The position numbers were made by a program, and so were the translations under genes. Shown here one piece after another: positions 45,182 to 55,880 of a stretch of 64,000 bases of DNA (position 1 is the stretch's first letter; each line of letters starts with the position of its first letter). Below the pieces are notes generated by a model. It was not told the DNA's origin, searched no databases, and saw only the letters and a program-made list of their open reading frames with translations. Source of the DNA: Chamaecyparis obtusa (taxonomy: Eukaryota; Streptophyta; Pinopsida; Cupressales; Cupressaceae); NCBI GenBank assembly GCA_027943335.1, contig BSBK01006032.1, positions 54,420 through 118,419 of the forward strand, written 5' to 3'.

Positions 45182-46375
45182 TTAGTTTGAGTCGGTAGAG
45201 CCATCCATTCCATTACTTGGACTGGTTTTCTCGGTAGATTTAGGAATCCACTGTTGTCTCATCTGTTTCCTGACCTTAGTTGCTTCATTCTTCTTTCCAT
45301 CTTCAACTTCACTAGCATTCATGCAATTTCTAGCTATATGTCCGAGTTTAGTGCATTTGAAACATCTTATGGTAGTATCTCTTTTCCTTAGATGGTGTTT
45401 TATGCAGTTCATGCCAATGTGTCCATATTCTCCACAGTAATGACATCTACACCAGGTGTTGTAATCCCATCCAAACATTGCTTTCATAATTTGTTCTGCT
45501 GGATTGAATGTTTTGGATCTGCACTCGGATGCCTTGTGACCTTGTTTGTTGCATTTGTGACAATTACCTTTGAATCTTGGTTTTTCCCTGCATTCATTTG
45601 CTTTGTGACCATGCTGATTGCAGTTGTAGCATTTTCCATTGAATTCTGCTTTTTCATTGCTCCAACATTTATTTGAAGTATGTCCTATTTTGCCACAATG
45701 ATTACAAGTAGGTTTCTGATTTCTTTTAGTACCTTGCTTAGAAGATTCACCTTCTCCTTTGTATCCAAGTCCTGCTTTTCCTTTTTGCCTATGAAGATTT
45801 CGATCATACAGCTGATTTAAGTCTTCTTGGCTCTTCAACATTCTTTCATTGATTTGTTTTTCGGTGTTTAGGTCATCCATCAATCTTAGATTGATTTGCT
45901 TTTCAGATCTTAGTTCTTCTCTTGTGCTTTCTATTTCTGATCTTAGAGTCAGAATTTCCTCATTTGTATGGGAGATCTGATCAATTAGGTTTTCTAGCTG
46001 AAGGGTTTTATTTTGGACTTCATTGTTCCTTCCATCCAATTCATCTTTCAACTTGTTTCTTTGTTCTAAGATCTCACAAAATCTTGTTGAGTGTAGCTCT
46101 TGTTCTCTTTTTAATTTTCTCACTTCTTCCTGCAGAGACCCATTCTTTTCTAGGAGTTCTTTGATAGCATTGTTTGCTTCATCTGAGCTATCTGAGGGAA
46201 AAAGATCTTCAATCTTTTCTTCAATGTAATTATGATCATCCATTTGATTTGCAAGTTCCTTCCTTCTTCTTAGGGATTGGGAAAGATGTTCTTTTGCTTC
46301 TTTAAGTTTAGCTATGGCCATTTCCAGATCTAGCTTTTCATTTTCAATCACCTTGTTCAGTTTGAATACCTCCAT
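45182..46375 (-). CDS. Car-1 Gag-like nucleocapsid protein with five zinc knuckles
   Basis: Intact, 397 residues. Residues 1-190 are charged and heptad-like (LNKVIENEKLDLEMAIAKLK; EVRKLKREQELHS), a likely coiled coil. Residues about 215-350 hold five CCHC knuckles (C-x2-C-x4-H-x4-C): CNHCGKIGHTSNKC, CYNCNQHGHKANEC, CHKCNKQGHKASEC, CHYCGEYGHIGMNC and CFKCTKLGHIARNC. A basic tail follows. The arrangement resembles the C-terminal half of SIRE-type copia Gag, which packages element RNA. The N-terminal Gag (UBN2) domain is absent, and the start lies 67 bases inside the LTR. The first Met follows an in-frame TAA, so this is probably the real start. Confidence 0.85.
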   Translation of the reverse strand: MEVFKLNKVIENEKLDLEMAIAKLKEAKEHLSQSLRRRKELANQMDDHNYIEEKIEDLFPSDSSDEANNAIKELLEKNGSLQEEVRKLKREQELHSTRFCEILEQRNKLKDELDGRNNEVQNKTLQLENLIDQISHTNEEILTLRSEIESTREELRSEKQINLRLMDDLNTEKQINERMLKSQEDLNQLYDRNLHRQKGKAGLGYKGEGESSKQGTKRNQKPTCNHCGKIGHTSNKCWSNEKAEFNGKCYNCNQHGHKANECREKPRFKGNCHKCNKQGHKASECRSKTFNPAEQIMKAMFGWDYNTWCRCHYCGEYGHIGMNCIKHHLRKRDTTIRCFKCTKLGHIARNCMNASEVEDGKKNEATKVRKQMRQQWIPKSTEKTSPSNGMDGSTDSN

Positions 46376-46428
46376 TGTCCTGGATCTTTGCTCAAGCTAG
46401 TTAAGCTTTATCTTGAGAACCAATACAA

Positions 46429-46439
46429 CTCTGATACCA
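46429..46439 (-). promoter_or_regulatory. Car-1 primer-binding site
   Basis: The minus strand reads TGGTATCAGAG two bases from the LTR end CCAACA, the standard methionine-tRNA site. Confidence 0.93.
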
Positions 46440-46441
46440 AT

Positions 46442-46892
46442 TGTTGGAAATATTCAGGAATTAACCAAGTTACTGAGAGGGGAGGGGTGAATCAGTAACT
46501 CCAAATTTTCTTTCAATAACAGATGTATTAACATATAGTTCACTTTATCCTTTTGCATATAGAAAGCATGAAACTTAAAAGCATTCACAACAATGACACA
46601 TAGATTTGGTTACCCAGAAACCTTCCAAAAGAAAGTAAAACTAGGGTGGGGATGAAACCCACAAAGCTTTAATACTGCAGTATAAAGTTGGCCGGTTAAG
46701 GCTTACATTGATCACTTCTGATGATCTTCCCTGCTAGGAGCAATAAGGACTACTAGGTCCACCTTGTTAGAGGTTTTACAAACATACAATGAAGTATGCA
46801 CTCGGTTAAGAGATTTTACAAAGACTGTTAAGTCTACCCGGTTAAAGGATTTCAAGCTGATTCACCTGTTAGGATGAAACAGTAGATCTCTT
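46442..46892 (-). repeat. Car-1 5' LTR, truncated
   Basis: Matches 40392-40842 with about eight substitutions. It stops abruptly after GTAGATCTCTTA, so U3 and the TATA box are missing. Confidence 0.92.
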
Positions 46893-47532
46893 ATACATTG
46901 CACTAGACTTCAGTTATGCCTCTTAATATACTAAACATAGAATTGGCATTGTCTAATTAGTTTTCACAAGGTTATTGCATTGTTCCCTTTGTAAATATAT
47001 TTTCATGATATTCATCTGCATTACATCTTTACCGTCCAAGAAAATCAAATTATAATTCCAAGCGGGAAACCAATAGCTTGTGTTATGATTACCCACCAAT
47101 ATCATCTTATATAGGGAGATGCAATAGCTTCTAGTGTGAATTCTTCACAGTGGTTGCGGCGTTTGGTCATGAGAAATACGGTTCGATGGAGAGTTGGTGA
47201 GGAAGATACGTATGCATTACAGTCATCTTTTTTGTTTCGGACAAAGACGAACAAGTCATGCATGACGTCGGGGCATTGGCGATATCTTTAAAAATGAACA
47301 ATCAACAATTTTCTGTGATGACCATTTAAAATGTCTTGTATCTTTCTTGGACAACTTTTGCATCTTTGACGTAAAAGTTCATGCAACGTCATTAACTGGA
47401 TAAGGATGTATAATTTTTCAAGATTTTTTTTTGCCACAATATTGGATAATGTTTATTTGTGGTTGTTGGGAAAATGATATTTTATTTTAAGTTTAGTTAT
47501 CTTTAGGTGAACGAATCATCGAGTGATAATGG

Positions 47533-47534
<2 letters not shown>
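46893..47534. other. Flank of Car-1; start of block copy 2
   Basis: No gene seen. From about 47110 a short match (GCGTTTGGTCATGAGAAAT) aligns with 34205 and 51150 in the other block copies, so this is probably decayed block sequence. Confidence 0.4.

Positions 47535-47610
<76 letters not shown>
47535..47610. repeat. (AT)38 microsatellite
   Basis: 76 bases of uninterrupted AT dinucleotide. Confidence 0.97.
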
Positions 47611-47613
<3 letters not shown>

Positions 47614-47875
47614 ACCATCACTTAGATGCAATGTGTGTTAGGTGTTTCATTCATTTTTATGACAGATGGGTTCTTGTGAACCACTACTCATGAAACATGG
47701 GTCAATGAGTTTGACTCAAAATATACACAGTCCTGATAGCAATATCACATTTTGACTTGTTGTGGAAAATATCTCTTAGTTATTGATTGATGAACTTAAG
47801 AGGCTTTCTACTGAATGGTTCATAAGACACAACACATGTTGAAGGGGTTACAAGAAAAGTGGGTTTAACCTTGGA

Positions 47876-47955
47876 GGAAACTCTGTGGTTAAGCCCACTT
47901 GAGTTGGAGTATTACTGAGATGGGTGACCTCATGAGAAGCGTCGTTACTTCACCT
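47876..47955 (+). pseudogene. 5S rRNA-derived segment, unit a
   Basis: Contains GTGGTTAAGCCCACTTGAG, then GAGATGGGTGACCTCATGAG. It follows the 3' two-thirds of plant 5S rRNA but with many changes. The 5' third, with box A, is not recognisable. Confidence 0.65.
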
Positions 47956-48237
47956 CTATGAGAATCACCTAGATGTAATGAGTGTTAAGTGTTTCATTCC
48001 TTCTTATGAGAGATGGGTTCTCGTGAACCACTAGTCATGAAACATGGGTTAATGAGTTTGACTCAAAATCTAGTCAATTGAATCTTGGTAGCAATATCAG
48101 AATTTGACTTGTTGTAGGAAATATCTCCTACTTATCAATCGATGGCTTAATGGGCTTTCTGATGAATGGTTCATAAGACACAAGACTTGTTGAAGGTTTT
48201 GCAAATGGGGTTACAAGAAAATTGGGTTTAACCTTGG

Positions 48238-48318
48238 AGGAAACTTTGTGGTTAAGTGCGCTTGAGCTAGAGTACTACTAGGATGGGTGACCTCCCAGGA
48301 AGTCCTAGCGCTTCACCT
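48238..48318 (+). pseudogene. 5S rRNA-derived segment, unit b
   Basis: A closer match than unit a: GTTAAGTGCGCTTGAGC, then AGTACTACTAGGATGGGTGA (box C region kept), then CCCAGGAAGTCCTAGCGCTTC. The 5' third of 5S rRNA is missing, so this is not a functional 5S gene. Confidence 0.8.
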
Positions 48319-48379
48319 TTAAATAATAGGCAAATTATGTTTTCAAAATCTTTTATAAATTCTTTTTTCAATAGTATTT

Positions 48380-48790
48380 TAAAACATAATTTATATATGT
48401 ATTTTTTTTTAAATGTGTAAATGAATTAGATGTGAGAGGAGCACTAATAATTTTTTTTAGAAAATGAATAGAATGAAACAAAAGATTAGGTGAAGATAAA
48501 ATTGTTGAAGTGTCTACACATATCTTTGTATTTATTTATTTCTCATCTTGTCTTCATATGTTAAATAACACCAATTTCTTTTTTTTAAATATCTCTCTAA
48601 TCTTTCATATGTTTAAAAAGTTGAATATACTTAATTAAATAAAAAATTAATATTAAAAATAAAAAATATTTTAAAATTTACTTAATAGTTCCAATAAATT
48701 ATGTGCAGCTATAAAACAGAGAGTACATAACTCGTTACAAACAAATTGGTAAAGTATTTCCAATTGAGCATGGAACATTGTGGATCGTTG
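48380..48790. other. Block copy 2, diverged part
   Basis: Aligns with 34975-35410 with many changes (for example GAATAGAATGAAACAAAAGA and AAATTGGTAAAGTA phrases). It is followed directly by the copy of the RING upstream region, so the gene-bearing stretch between is deleted. Confidence 0.65.
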
Positions 48791-48857
48791 TCTCTTTTTA
48801 TAAACATGACGTCATGATTTCTAACCGGATTGACCGTTTTATAACCTGATTGACCGT

Positions 48858-49216
48858 TTTATAACCTGTATTAACTAAATTAAAAATAAATAAATCCGTG
48901 ATTTTTAATTTAATTAATAATTACGTGTGTTTGGGATAAGAAAAGGCAAAGAATAATGTTTGGGTGGGTGTGTTTGAATACGCAACTCATTTATCCGTGT
49001 TTTGTACAGTGAATAAATTGGTTCCTTCTTATCTAAGATTCCATCGCCATCTCACTTGCGTGGAGTCTTTGGATTCTTACGTACCACTGATGGGAGAAAT
49101 TAGCGGAAGAAAGATGGAATGTGTCTGTCAATGGGAATAGAAGCTTCTATGATGAACTCGAAAAAATATAAGAAGTACGGTTGAAAAAAATGAGAAGGCG
49201 AAGAAATAATATATAA
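48858..49216. other. Copy of the RING gene upstream region, without the gene
   Basis: Near-identical to 37012-37380. A 20-base phrase (GATTGACCGTTTTATAACCT) is duplicated just before it at 48829-48868. The RING ORF is absent on both sides. Confidence 0.85.
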
Positions 49217-51883
49217 TGGTTGTAAGATAAATGGAACCAACACCAACATGGATAAAAATAAAACTTTACGGAACATCATCTGAAACACACTTATACCAAA
49301 TCACCAAAATATCCAATCAACATCTATGCATAAGATATATTGGATCAATGACAACAACAATGATAGCACTAACATCACATTCTAACACATAGGATTAGAC
49401 CTTGGTGCGAAGCGGGGCCTCTCATGGGTTTTGGACTTAACAATATATTGGGACAAAAAAAGATGAAATTTGAAAAGGGAAATTAAGTGTAATACCATGC
49501 ATAAAGTGATTGAGCATAGAAGAGGTGGTAGTGGAAGCGTTTGGACCTATCTTAAAGCGTGATGAATTTGATTAACACTAGAACTAGGTGATTCCATTCA
49601 CCCAAGAGCTCTTCACGATTGAATCCCTTCTAAATGAGTGTGAGTTTTTTTCCAAGGCTGTGGAATTTCTTGAAGTCCAATTTATCATGGGCATTGGAGT
49701 TTCTATCAAGGGAATTACCTTCCACCAACAACCCAGTAACAACAACAATAGACTTGACTGAGACAACAACAGAGATGATAGTAATCGTGACTTTTCCTTC
49801 ATCCCAAGACTTAGTGAACTTTCTAATTCCAAATCATATCCTTTCATCCCCTGAACATAACTGTCCATATGACTCCCTTGAAGAATAGGCCAAAGATTGG
49901 TGTTGTTTCTAAATTAGTCGCAATTATTAGGCTTCGTCTGTATAAGATCTCCCCCACGGCTTCCTGGCAAGAATTCACTAAATATTAGCTCAACCGTATA
50001 GCTATATATACTACTAGCAATTAAATTTTATCTTTCAATGGGTACATTACATGTGTGTTTTCTCTTGCATTCATCTTAGATCTATTATTTCTTTTTAATC
50101 CTAAATTTTTGTTTCTTTTGGTAGGAATGCAATTGTTGAAGCAACTTAGAAATCGTGCACACATAAATACTTTACATTATTTAGATGTTGTTTCCATGTA
50201 TAGTGATTAAAATTTATAATTAATGTAGTAATTTCTTAGATAAGTTTGAGACATACCAAGAAATTACTTCTATTCACAAATTATATAGTATTCAAGTTTT
50301 CTTTTTCATTAAGAGAAATAATTCTAGACACAAATTATTTACACATGAATTCTAGACATTCAAACCTATAAAACTAAGGATAATATGCTATTTGGGACTT
50401 AAAGTTTTCTATTAGCAAGTTCTAAAACTTGTGAAATTTGATATTTTTTAAGAAAAAAAGACAATTGGATAAGAACATGTGAGACACGATGTAAATAATA
50501 CAAAAGCAGAAAGTTACAAGGTTTAAGTGTAGTGCAATCCATAAAAATATTCATCGTGATCTAGACGGTTATTATTAATATGCCATCAAAATTCTCATTA
50601 GAAATGAAGGTGGAAAGTGTGAGCTCTTGAGCTACAAGGTTCATATAATTTGACCTCTTACCCACTGAAATCTTCAATTGTGCACCTCATGTTGTCATCC
50701 ATTTGTCAAGATCAAAATTCCTTGTTTGTAGCTTACCAAAAAAATATTATAGTTAATCCATACTTGACCAAGTGTGCTCTAAAATTTCTTGAAATGAACA
50801 TTTTTGTACCAATATAGCATCACTATTTCCATAATGCACACTATTTTTGAAGTTTTTCAATCTCTTAAATATTTAATTACAACAATCTCTTCAAGAGGTA
50901 TAATGTAGGGCCTTAAATGCACATAGAAACATATTAAATAATTGAACTTGGATGTCAAATATCATTGAAAGTAATGTGAAATTAAAGGTCATTCTACTAA
51001 AACTTGAATAGAAAGCACATGCCACTTAACTAAACTACACACTCAAAGGATTTCATTATTGGGCCTTCTCCATGAACTACTCATGAGAACATGCCACATT
51101 TTATTAGTCCATTAGCAATAGCTAGTGTGAATTATTCATGATGGAGGAGGTGTTTGGTCATGAGAAATGTGGTTAAACGGAGACGAGAAAATGATAATTT
51201 AAGTTCAATTTTTTTTAAAGTGAACGAGTTTTTTAATTTTTTTTAGCCTTCATGCAAGGCAATATTAGACAATTTTACATAATATCTATTACCTGTATTA
51301 ATAAAAATGGTTGAGGTATGTAACCTTTTGTCATTTATAAAAATTTTAATATATAATTGGTATATCTTTTTTTGAAATGTATACAAATGAATTAGGTGAT
51401 GTGATAGGAAGATTAGTGATAAAATCATAGGAAATGAATGATGAATATAGACTGAAACAAAAGATAGGTGAAAATAGAATTATGTAGGTGTTAGATATGT
51501 TTCACATTTACATGTTTTCTATCTCATCTTCATACTTAAAATAGCATGCACAATTTTAAGTTTTTTAATAATATAGTTCTCTTATCTTTCATATATGAAA
51601 ATAGTTGAATGTACTTGATGAAATAAAAATTATTTGAATTGATATTTGTAATTCTAATAGATTATGTGTAATGGGTAAAGAGAGTACATAATTACATAGA
51701 AGATTACATGTAATTAAGATGTGCAATGTTAACCAAAAGTACATATTTAGTTACAATAAAATTGGTAAAGTAATTTCAATGTTAAGAAAAAGTACCTAAG
51801 TAATCAAATGTCCTCATTTCTATACAATTTTATGCTTAAATCTTAACACTTGGAGTGATCTCATACAAATTTATAACAAGTGC
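49217..51883. other. Block copy 3 (copy of 32258-35505), no gene
   Basis: Begins with 170 bases of the Cop-2 LTR edge and runs to ACAAATTTATAA at 51883, matching 32258-35505 with small indels. It lacks about 560 bases (34290-34848) and has an extra 33 bases at about 49397-49429. No RING gene follows. Confidence 0.85.
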
Positions 51884-52599
51884 CACGTAGTGGCTAGTAC
51901 TTGCCTTTAGTTATGTAATTAATTATAGTTTTAAGTTATATAATTAGTTGTAGTTTTAATTGTATTGTATATAAAATTAAATTTTTTAAATTTATCTGAT
52001 ATAATATTATAATTAAATTTATAGTTCAATTAAAATAAAATTATGGTAAAGTTGGAAATGTGATTAAAATTACATTTTTTCAATATTTTCGTTTAACATT
52101 AATTTTTTAAAGTTAAAGTTGTTGTGTGAGATCAAAAACGTTTATTTTTCTACCAAGTTTAAAGTATACATTTTAGCACATGTTTATTTACAATCTCAAT
52201 TAAATTACTTCAATAAAATTAATCAAATTAACTCCTCTACTTATAATATTAAATTACATTTAGCCACCTCTACATATATTTTTTATATTATTTTATTTCT
52301 CTCCAAGATAGTTGTTCGAATTTGCAAAAATTGAAATACTATTATTATTTACATTTAGCCACCTCTAAATACATTTTAGATATCATTTTATTTCTCTCCA
52401 AGATAGTTGTTTGAATTTTCCAAAAAATGTAAATACTATTATAATTTTTCCTATTTTAAAAAATATATAATTAAGCCGATAGACTTTTTTTATTGTGGAC
52501 ATTGTCCACCAGAAAAGTGTCTGATATAGACATTTTTCTCGGCTACCATTTTTTTATTTTTTTCGTTACCCAAAAATGTGAAGTTGATATGCTACTTAA
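51884..52599. other. AT-rich spacer
   Basis: No gene seen. A phrase around ACATTTAGCCACCTCTA is repeated at 52255 and 52349, giving a roughly 94-bp partial tandem repeat. Confidence 0.5.
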
Positions 52600-53269
52600 A
52601 GAAAACCCAGAATATGGGAAGCAACCGATGGCCTAAGCTAGTTACTGAAGAAAAGTTGTAAAGGAGAAAAAAATAACAAATGATGCAAAAGTGGGACGTC
52701 AACATCCATAGCTGCTTGGATAGTAATGAAGAAATTAAGAAGTTTGTTTGAGAAAGATTATGTACCAGCGTGTGGACAAGGCACATGGGGAGGAAAAAAT
52801 CATACTATGTTAAGGAATTTAACCCCAACACTTGCCATGAGGAAAAAGTGTATTTAGGAGCGGCTATTAAGGGGAAAGCGAAAATGCTCATAGCTCAGCT
52901 TAGAACTAGCTCTCACCAGTTGAGATGCGAGATGGGTAGATGGAAAGTGCCAAAAGAGGAATGGGAAAATAGGACCTTCCTATTATGTGACACGGGAGCC
53001 ATTGAAACAGAACATCACTTTGTCATGGAATGCCCGACTTATAGTGACATCAGATCCGGGTATTCGGAGATGTTAGAAAACAACAGTATGAGCCAACTCT
53101 TTGAAGAAAAGCAGCTGGACAAGACTGCAAACTTGATCATCAAAATGCATCGAAGAAGAGAAGAATTAGTCAAAGGGTTATAGCTAGATTAGGTTGTTGT
53201 CGATTGGCGGGTCCCATAGGCTGCTTGGCCTTGTGGACGTTATTAAAATATTTCATTCATTCATTCATA
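52600..53269 (+). mobile_element. 5'-truncated LINE, 3' end with (TTCA)n tail
   Basis: ORF2 C-terminus at 52770-53183 (137 residues). It ends with a zinc-knuckle-like region, LLCDTGAIETEHHFVMECPTYSDIR (C-x, H-x, C), as in the C-terminal domain of several non-LTR retrotransposon RTs. The tail is TTCATTCATTCATTCATA (53251-53269), a simple repeat of the kind that ends many LINEs. Coding-like sequence upstream (52680-52769) is broken. It is an old insertion. The clade is not assigned. Confidence 0.7.
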
Positions 53270-53745
53270 CGGGGAACGGTGGGAGCTTTCTAGCACATCG
53301 GGAAGTTTGCTAGTTAATTTCCATCTATGCTCGCATTTTCCTTAGGTACTTTTTTCCTTTTTAAATACTTATAGAAATGGCACACGTGGTGACAAAAGAA
53401 CTCACATACTTATTGTGGCGGTAGAGCAAGTGACTTTCAACAAACGATATGCTTTCTTTTAATTTATTCCAAGATAAAAGATTAATTTTAATAAATATAT
53501 AAGATTTTAGAAATATAAGGGTGACAAGAAATGAGTTTTATTAGTTAATATATAAAAGAAAAAAAAACTTGGTAGGAAGAAATTTAATAGTTTTGTTGCA
53601 TGGAAATGAATATATTTTTACTACTTGTATTAATATATATTAGATTATTCTATTTATATATTTGATGGAGAGTATCTTATATTGTATTATTTTTAAATAA
53701 TATATTTGTACATACTTTAATTTTAATTTTATATAATATGTAAAT
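53270..53745. other. AT-rich flank
   Basis: No feature seen. Confidence 0.4.
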
Positions 53746-54070
<325 letters not shown>

Positions 54071-54806
54071 TGTTTGGCTTTAAGTTTGTGTTTTTGAAGA
54101 GTAGGAATGACCATTGTATATTCAAATTTTGGTTTGTTTTAGTATCTCTCAAAGATGTCAAAATTTCATCTTCATTTAAATTTAAATTCGATAAGAATAT
54201 CAATTTATATTTTAAAGCTTATTTGTTTTATATTTTATATTTTTAATTTATTTGTATAAATCTTATGCTTTTCATTTATTTGTTGTTATTTTATTTATTA
54301 ATATATTTTAAAAAAATTTATTATTTTTATATTAAATTTTACATTATTTAATAATTTTTGTAGAAACATTTTTATAATTTTAAATTATACTATTTTTTTA
54401 AATATTATTTACAAATATTTCAATTTTAATTTTATAAAATATGATATTTTTATTTTTATGATTATTTTTAATATATATATATATATATATATTCTTATTA
54501 GATCTTATTATATTTGTAGAGATGATTTTTCATGTACTAGCACTTTTTTTTAAAAAGTGCTAGCAATTTTCTCAATGTGATTGTGGTGCACTTTTGACCT
54601 AGAGCTATGAACTAGTGAGGCCACCATGAGCATATTGGATCAACAAAGGCACAAGCTTTTGATCACAATGGCCTAGTGGGACACCACCACCACCACTTAG
54701 CCACCACAACTAAGTGATGAACCTCCATGTACAAGTATCTTCAATAAATCTAAATTATATTAATTTTTAAGCAATTTATTTATGCACATTTTAATTTTGA
54801 TTTTGG
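54071..54806. other. AT-rich spacer
   Basis: Mostly A/T, with a short AT run near 54473-54492 and a small hairpin-like CTAGCACTTTTTTTTAAAAAGTGCTAG at 54537-54563. No gene seen. Confidence 0.5.
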
Positions 54807-55050
54807 ATTCATGAGGTGGATTCTATGTAGGCAAGGGTGGTTGGTCGTGCAAGGATGATGTGTTGTTCACATGTGTGAGCAACCTTGGGTGGATGCGCAA
54901 TAAATATCAAGTGGGGGACAAGCGTAAGAGTAGGGTGACTCAAGGTGGCTATAGGGGACAAATGTGTAAGAGAAAATATGGGTATTTATGAAAGATAGGT
55001 AATATCAAATATTTGAAATTTAAGGGATGTGGTCTCATGTGTGAGACTAA
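54807..55050 (-). repeat. Direct repeat, copy 1 (gypsy LTR-like)
   Basis: Aligns with 55585-55830 in the same orientation: GTAAGAGTAGGGTG and GGATGTG..CACATGTGTGAG phrases are shared. It may be part of an LTR. Confidence 0.75.
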
Positions 55051-55584
55051 TGAAAAATTAACATATTAGATTCTACAATAGTCTTTGTATATGAGAAAAT
55101 TGGAAGGGTTAGTTAATACAAACAAATTAAAACAAAAAACACTAATCTAACTAAAAATCTTCTCATACCTCTGATTGAGTGGAATGGAAGCACCCTACTC
55201 CATTGATTTGCTCATTTAGTTTTAAAATGTGGACAATGCTCTCTAAAAAAAAAAAAATGAATCCCCAAATGATTCTTAGATTATTAATGGATTGACAATT
55301 AAACTAAAATGGAATCTAGATGGAGATATAATGCAAACTAGTGTATTTGAATACAAGAACTATGCTAAACTATGTTAAGTATGCCATGATATTAAGCTAT
55401 AAAAATGAAATTATATACAACAACTAAGATTGCCAAATGAAATACTAAACATTCTAGAATGATTTTAGTATGATAACACTGCAATTGAGCATTGGATGAA
55501 ATTCCTAAGGAGAGGCTCCTATTTATAGGATTTGGAGGGAAATGATAGTTGATATTCAAATTTGAAATGGAGGGCCAAGATTTG
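55051..55584 (-). other. Segment between direct repeats, with TATA-like sequence
   Basis: No coding seen. CCTATAAATAGGAGCC on the minus strand (about 55519-55534) is a good TATA match, consistent with LTR promoter DNA. Confidence 0.4.
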
Positions 55585-55830
55585 TTTGGATTGATAAGGT
55601 GGATTGTAAGTAGGAAAGGGTAGTTGGCCATGCAAGGGTGATGTGCTGCTCACACATGTGATAGCAACCTTAGGTGGATGAATAATAAATGTCAAGTGGA
55701 GGACAAGTGTAAGAGTAGGGTGGCTCAAATGACTATATGGGACAAGTGTGTAAGAGAAAAATATAGGTAATTTTAAAATTTTGAAATTTGAGGGATGTGT
55801 TCACATGTGTGAGATTAATTAAAATTAGGA
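55585..55830 (-). repeat. Direct repeat, copy 2
   Basis: Second copy of 54807-55050. Confidence 0.75.
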
Positions 55831-55880
55831 GAAATGTTAATGGTTGCTGTGTGTGTGAATTTTGTACCTGATCTGTAGAC

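Larger units (their letters stand above)
40392..46892 (-). mobile_element. Car-1: young non-autonomous copia-like element with cargo ORF
   Basis: LTRs start TGTTGG. The complete 3' LTR is 40392-41402 (1011 bp, TGTTGG..CCAACA). The 5' LTR (46442-46892) is cut after 451 bp. The PBS TGGTATCAGAG lies two bases inside it, and a polypurine tract (CCAAAGGGGGAGAT, minus) lies next to the 3' LTR. Between them are only a zinc-knuckle Gag-like gene and a coding region of about 1050 codons. There is no protease, integrase or RT. The aligned LTR parts differ at about 8 of 451 positions. It would depend on another copia element for its enzymes. Confidence 0.88.
47616..48320. repeat. 348-bp tandem duplication containing 5S rRNA-derived segments
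   Basis: Unit a (47616-47963) and unit b (47964 to about 48320) align along their length with moderate divergence and a few indels. Each ends with a 5S-like stretch. This may be a Cassandra-type or other 5S-derived repeat, but LTR ends are not clear. Confidence 0.85.

Noticed and set aside
48238..48318. Functional 5S rRNA gene
   Set aside because: The 5' third of 5S (with box A) is absent and there are many changes.
52770..53183. Host nuclease or RNase gene
   Set aside because: The zinc-knuckle-like C-terminus, the truncated 5' end and the TTCA-repeat tail fit a LINE ORF2 end.
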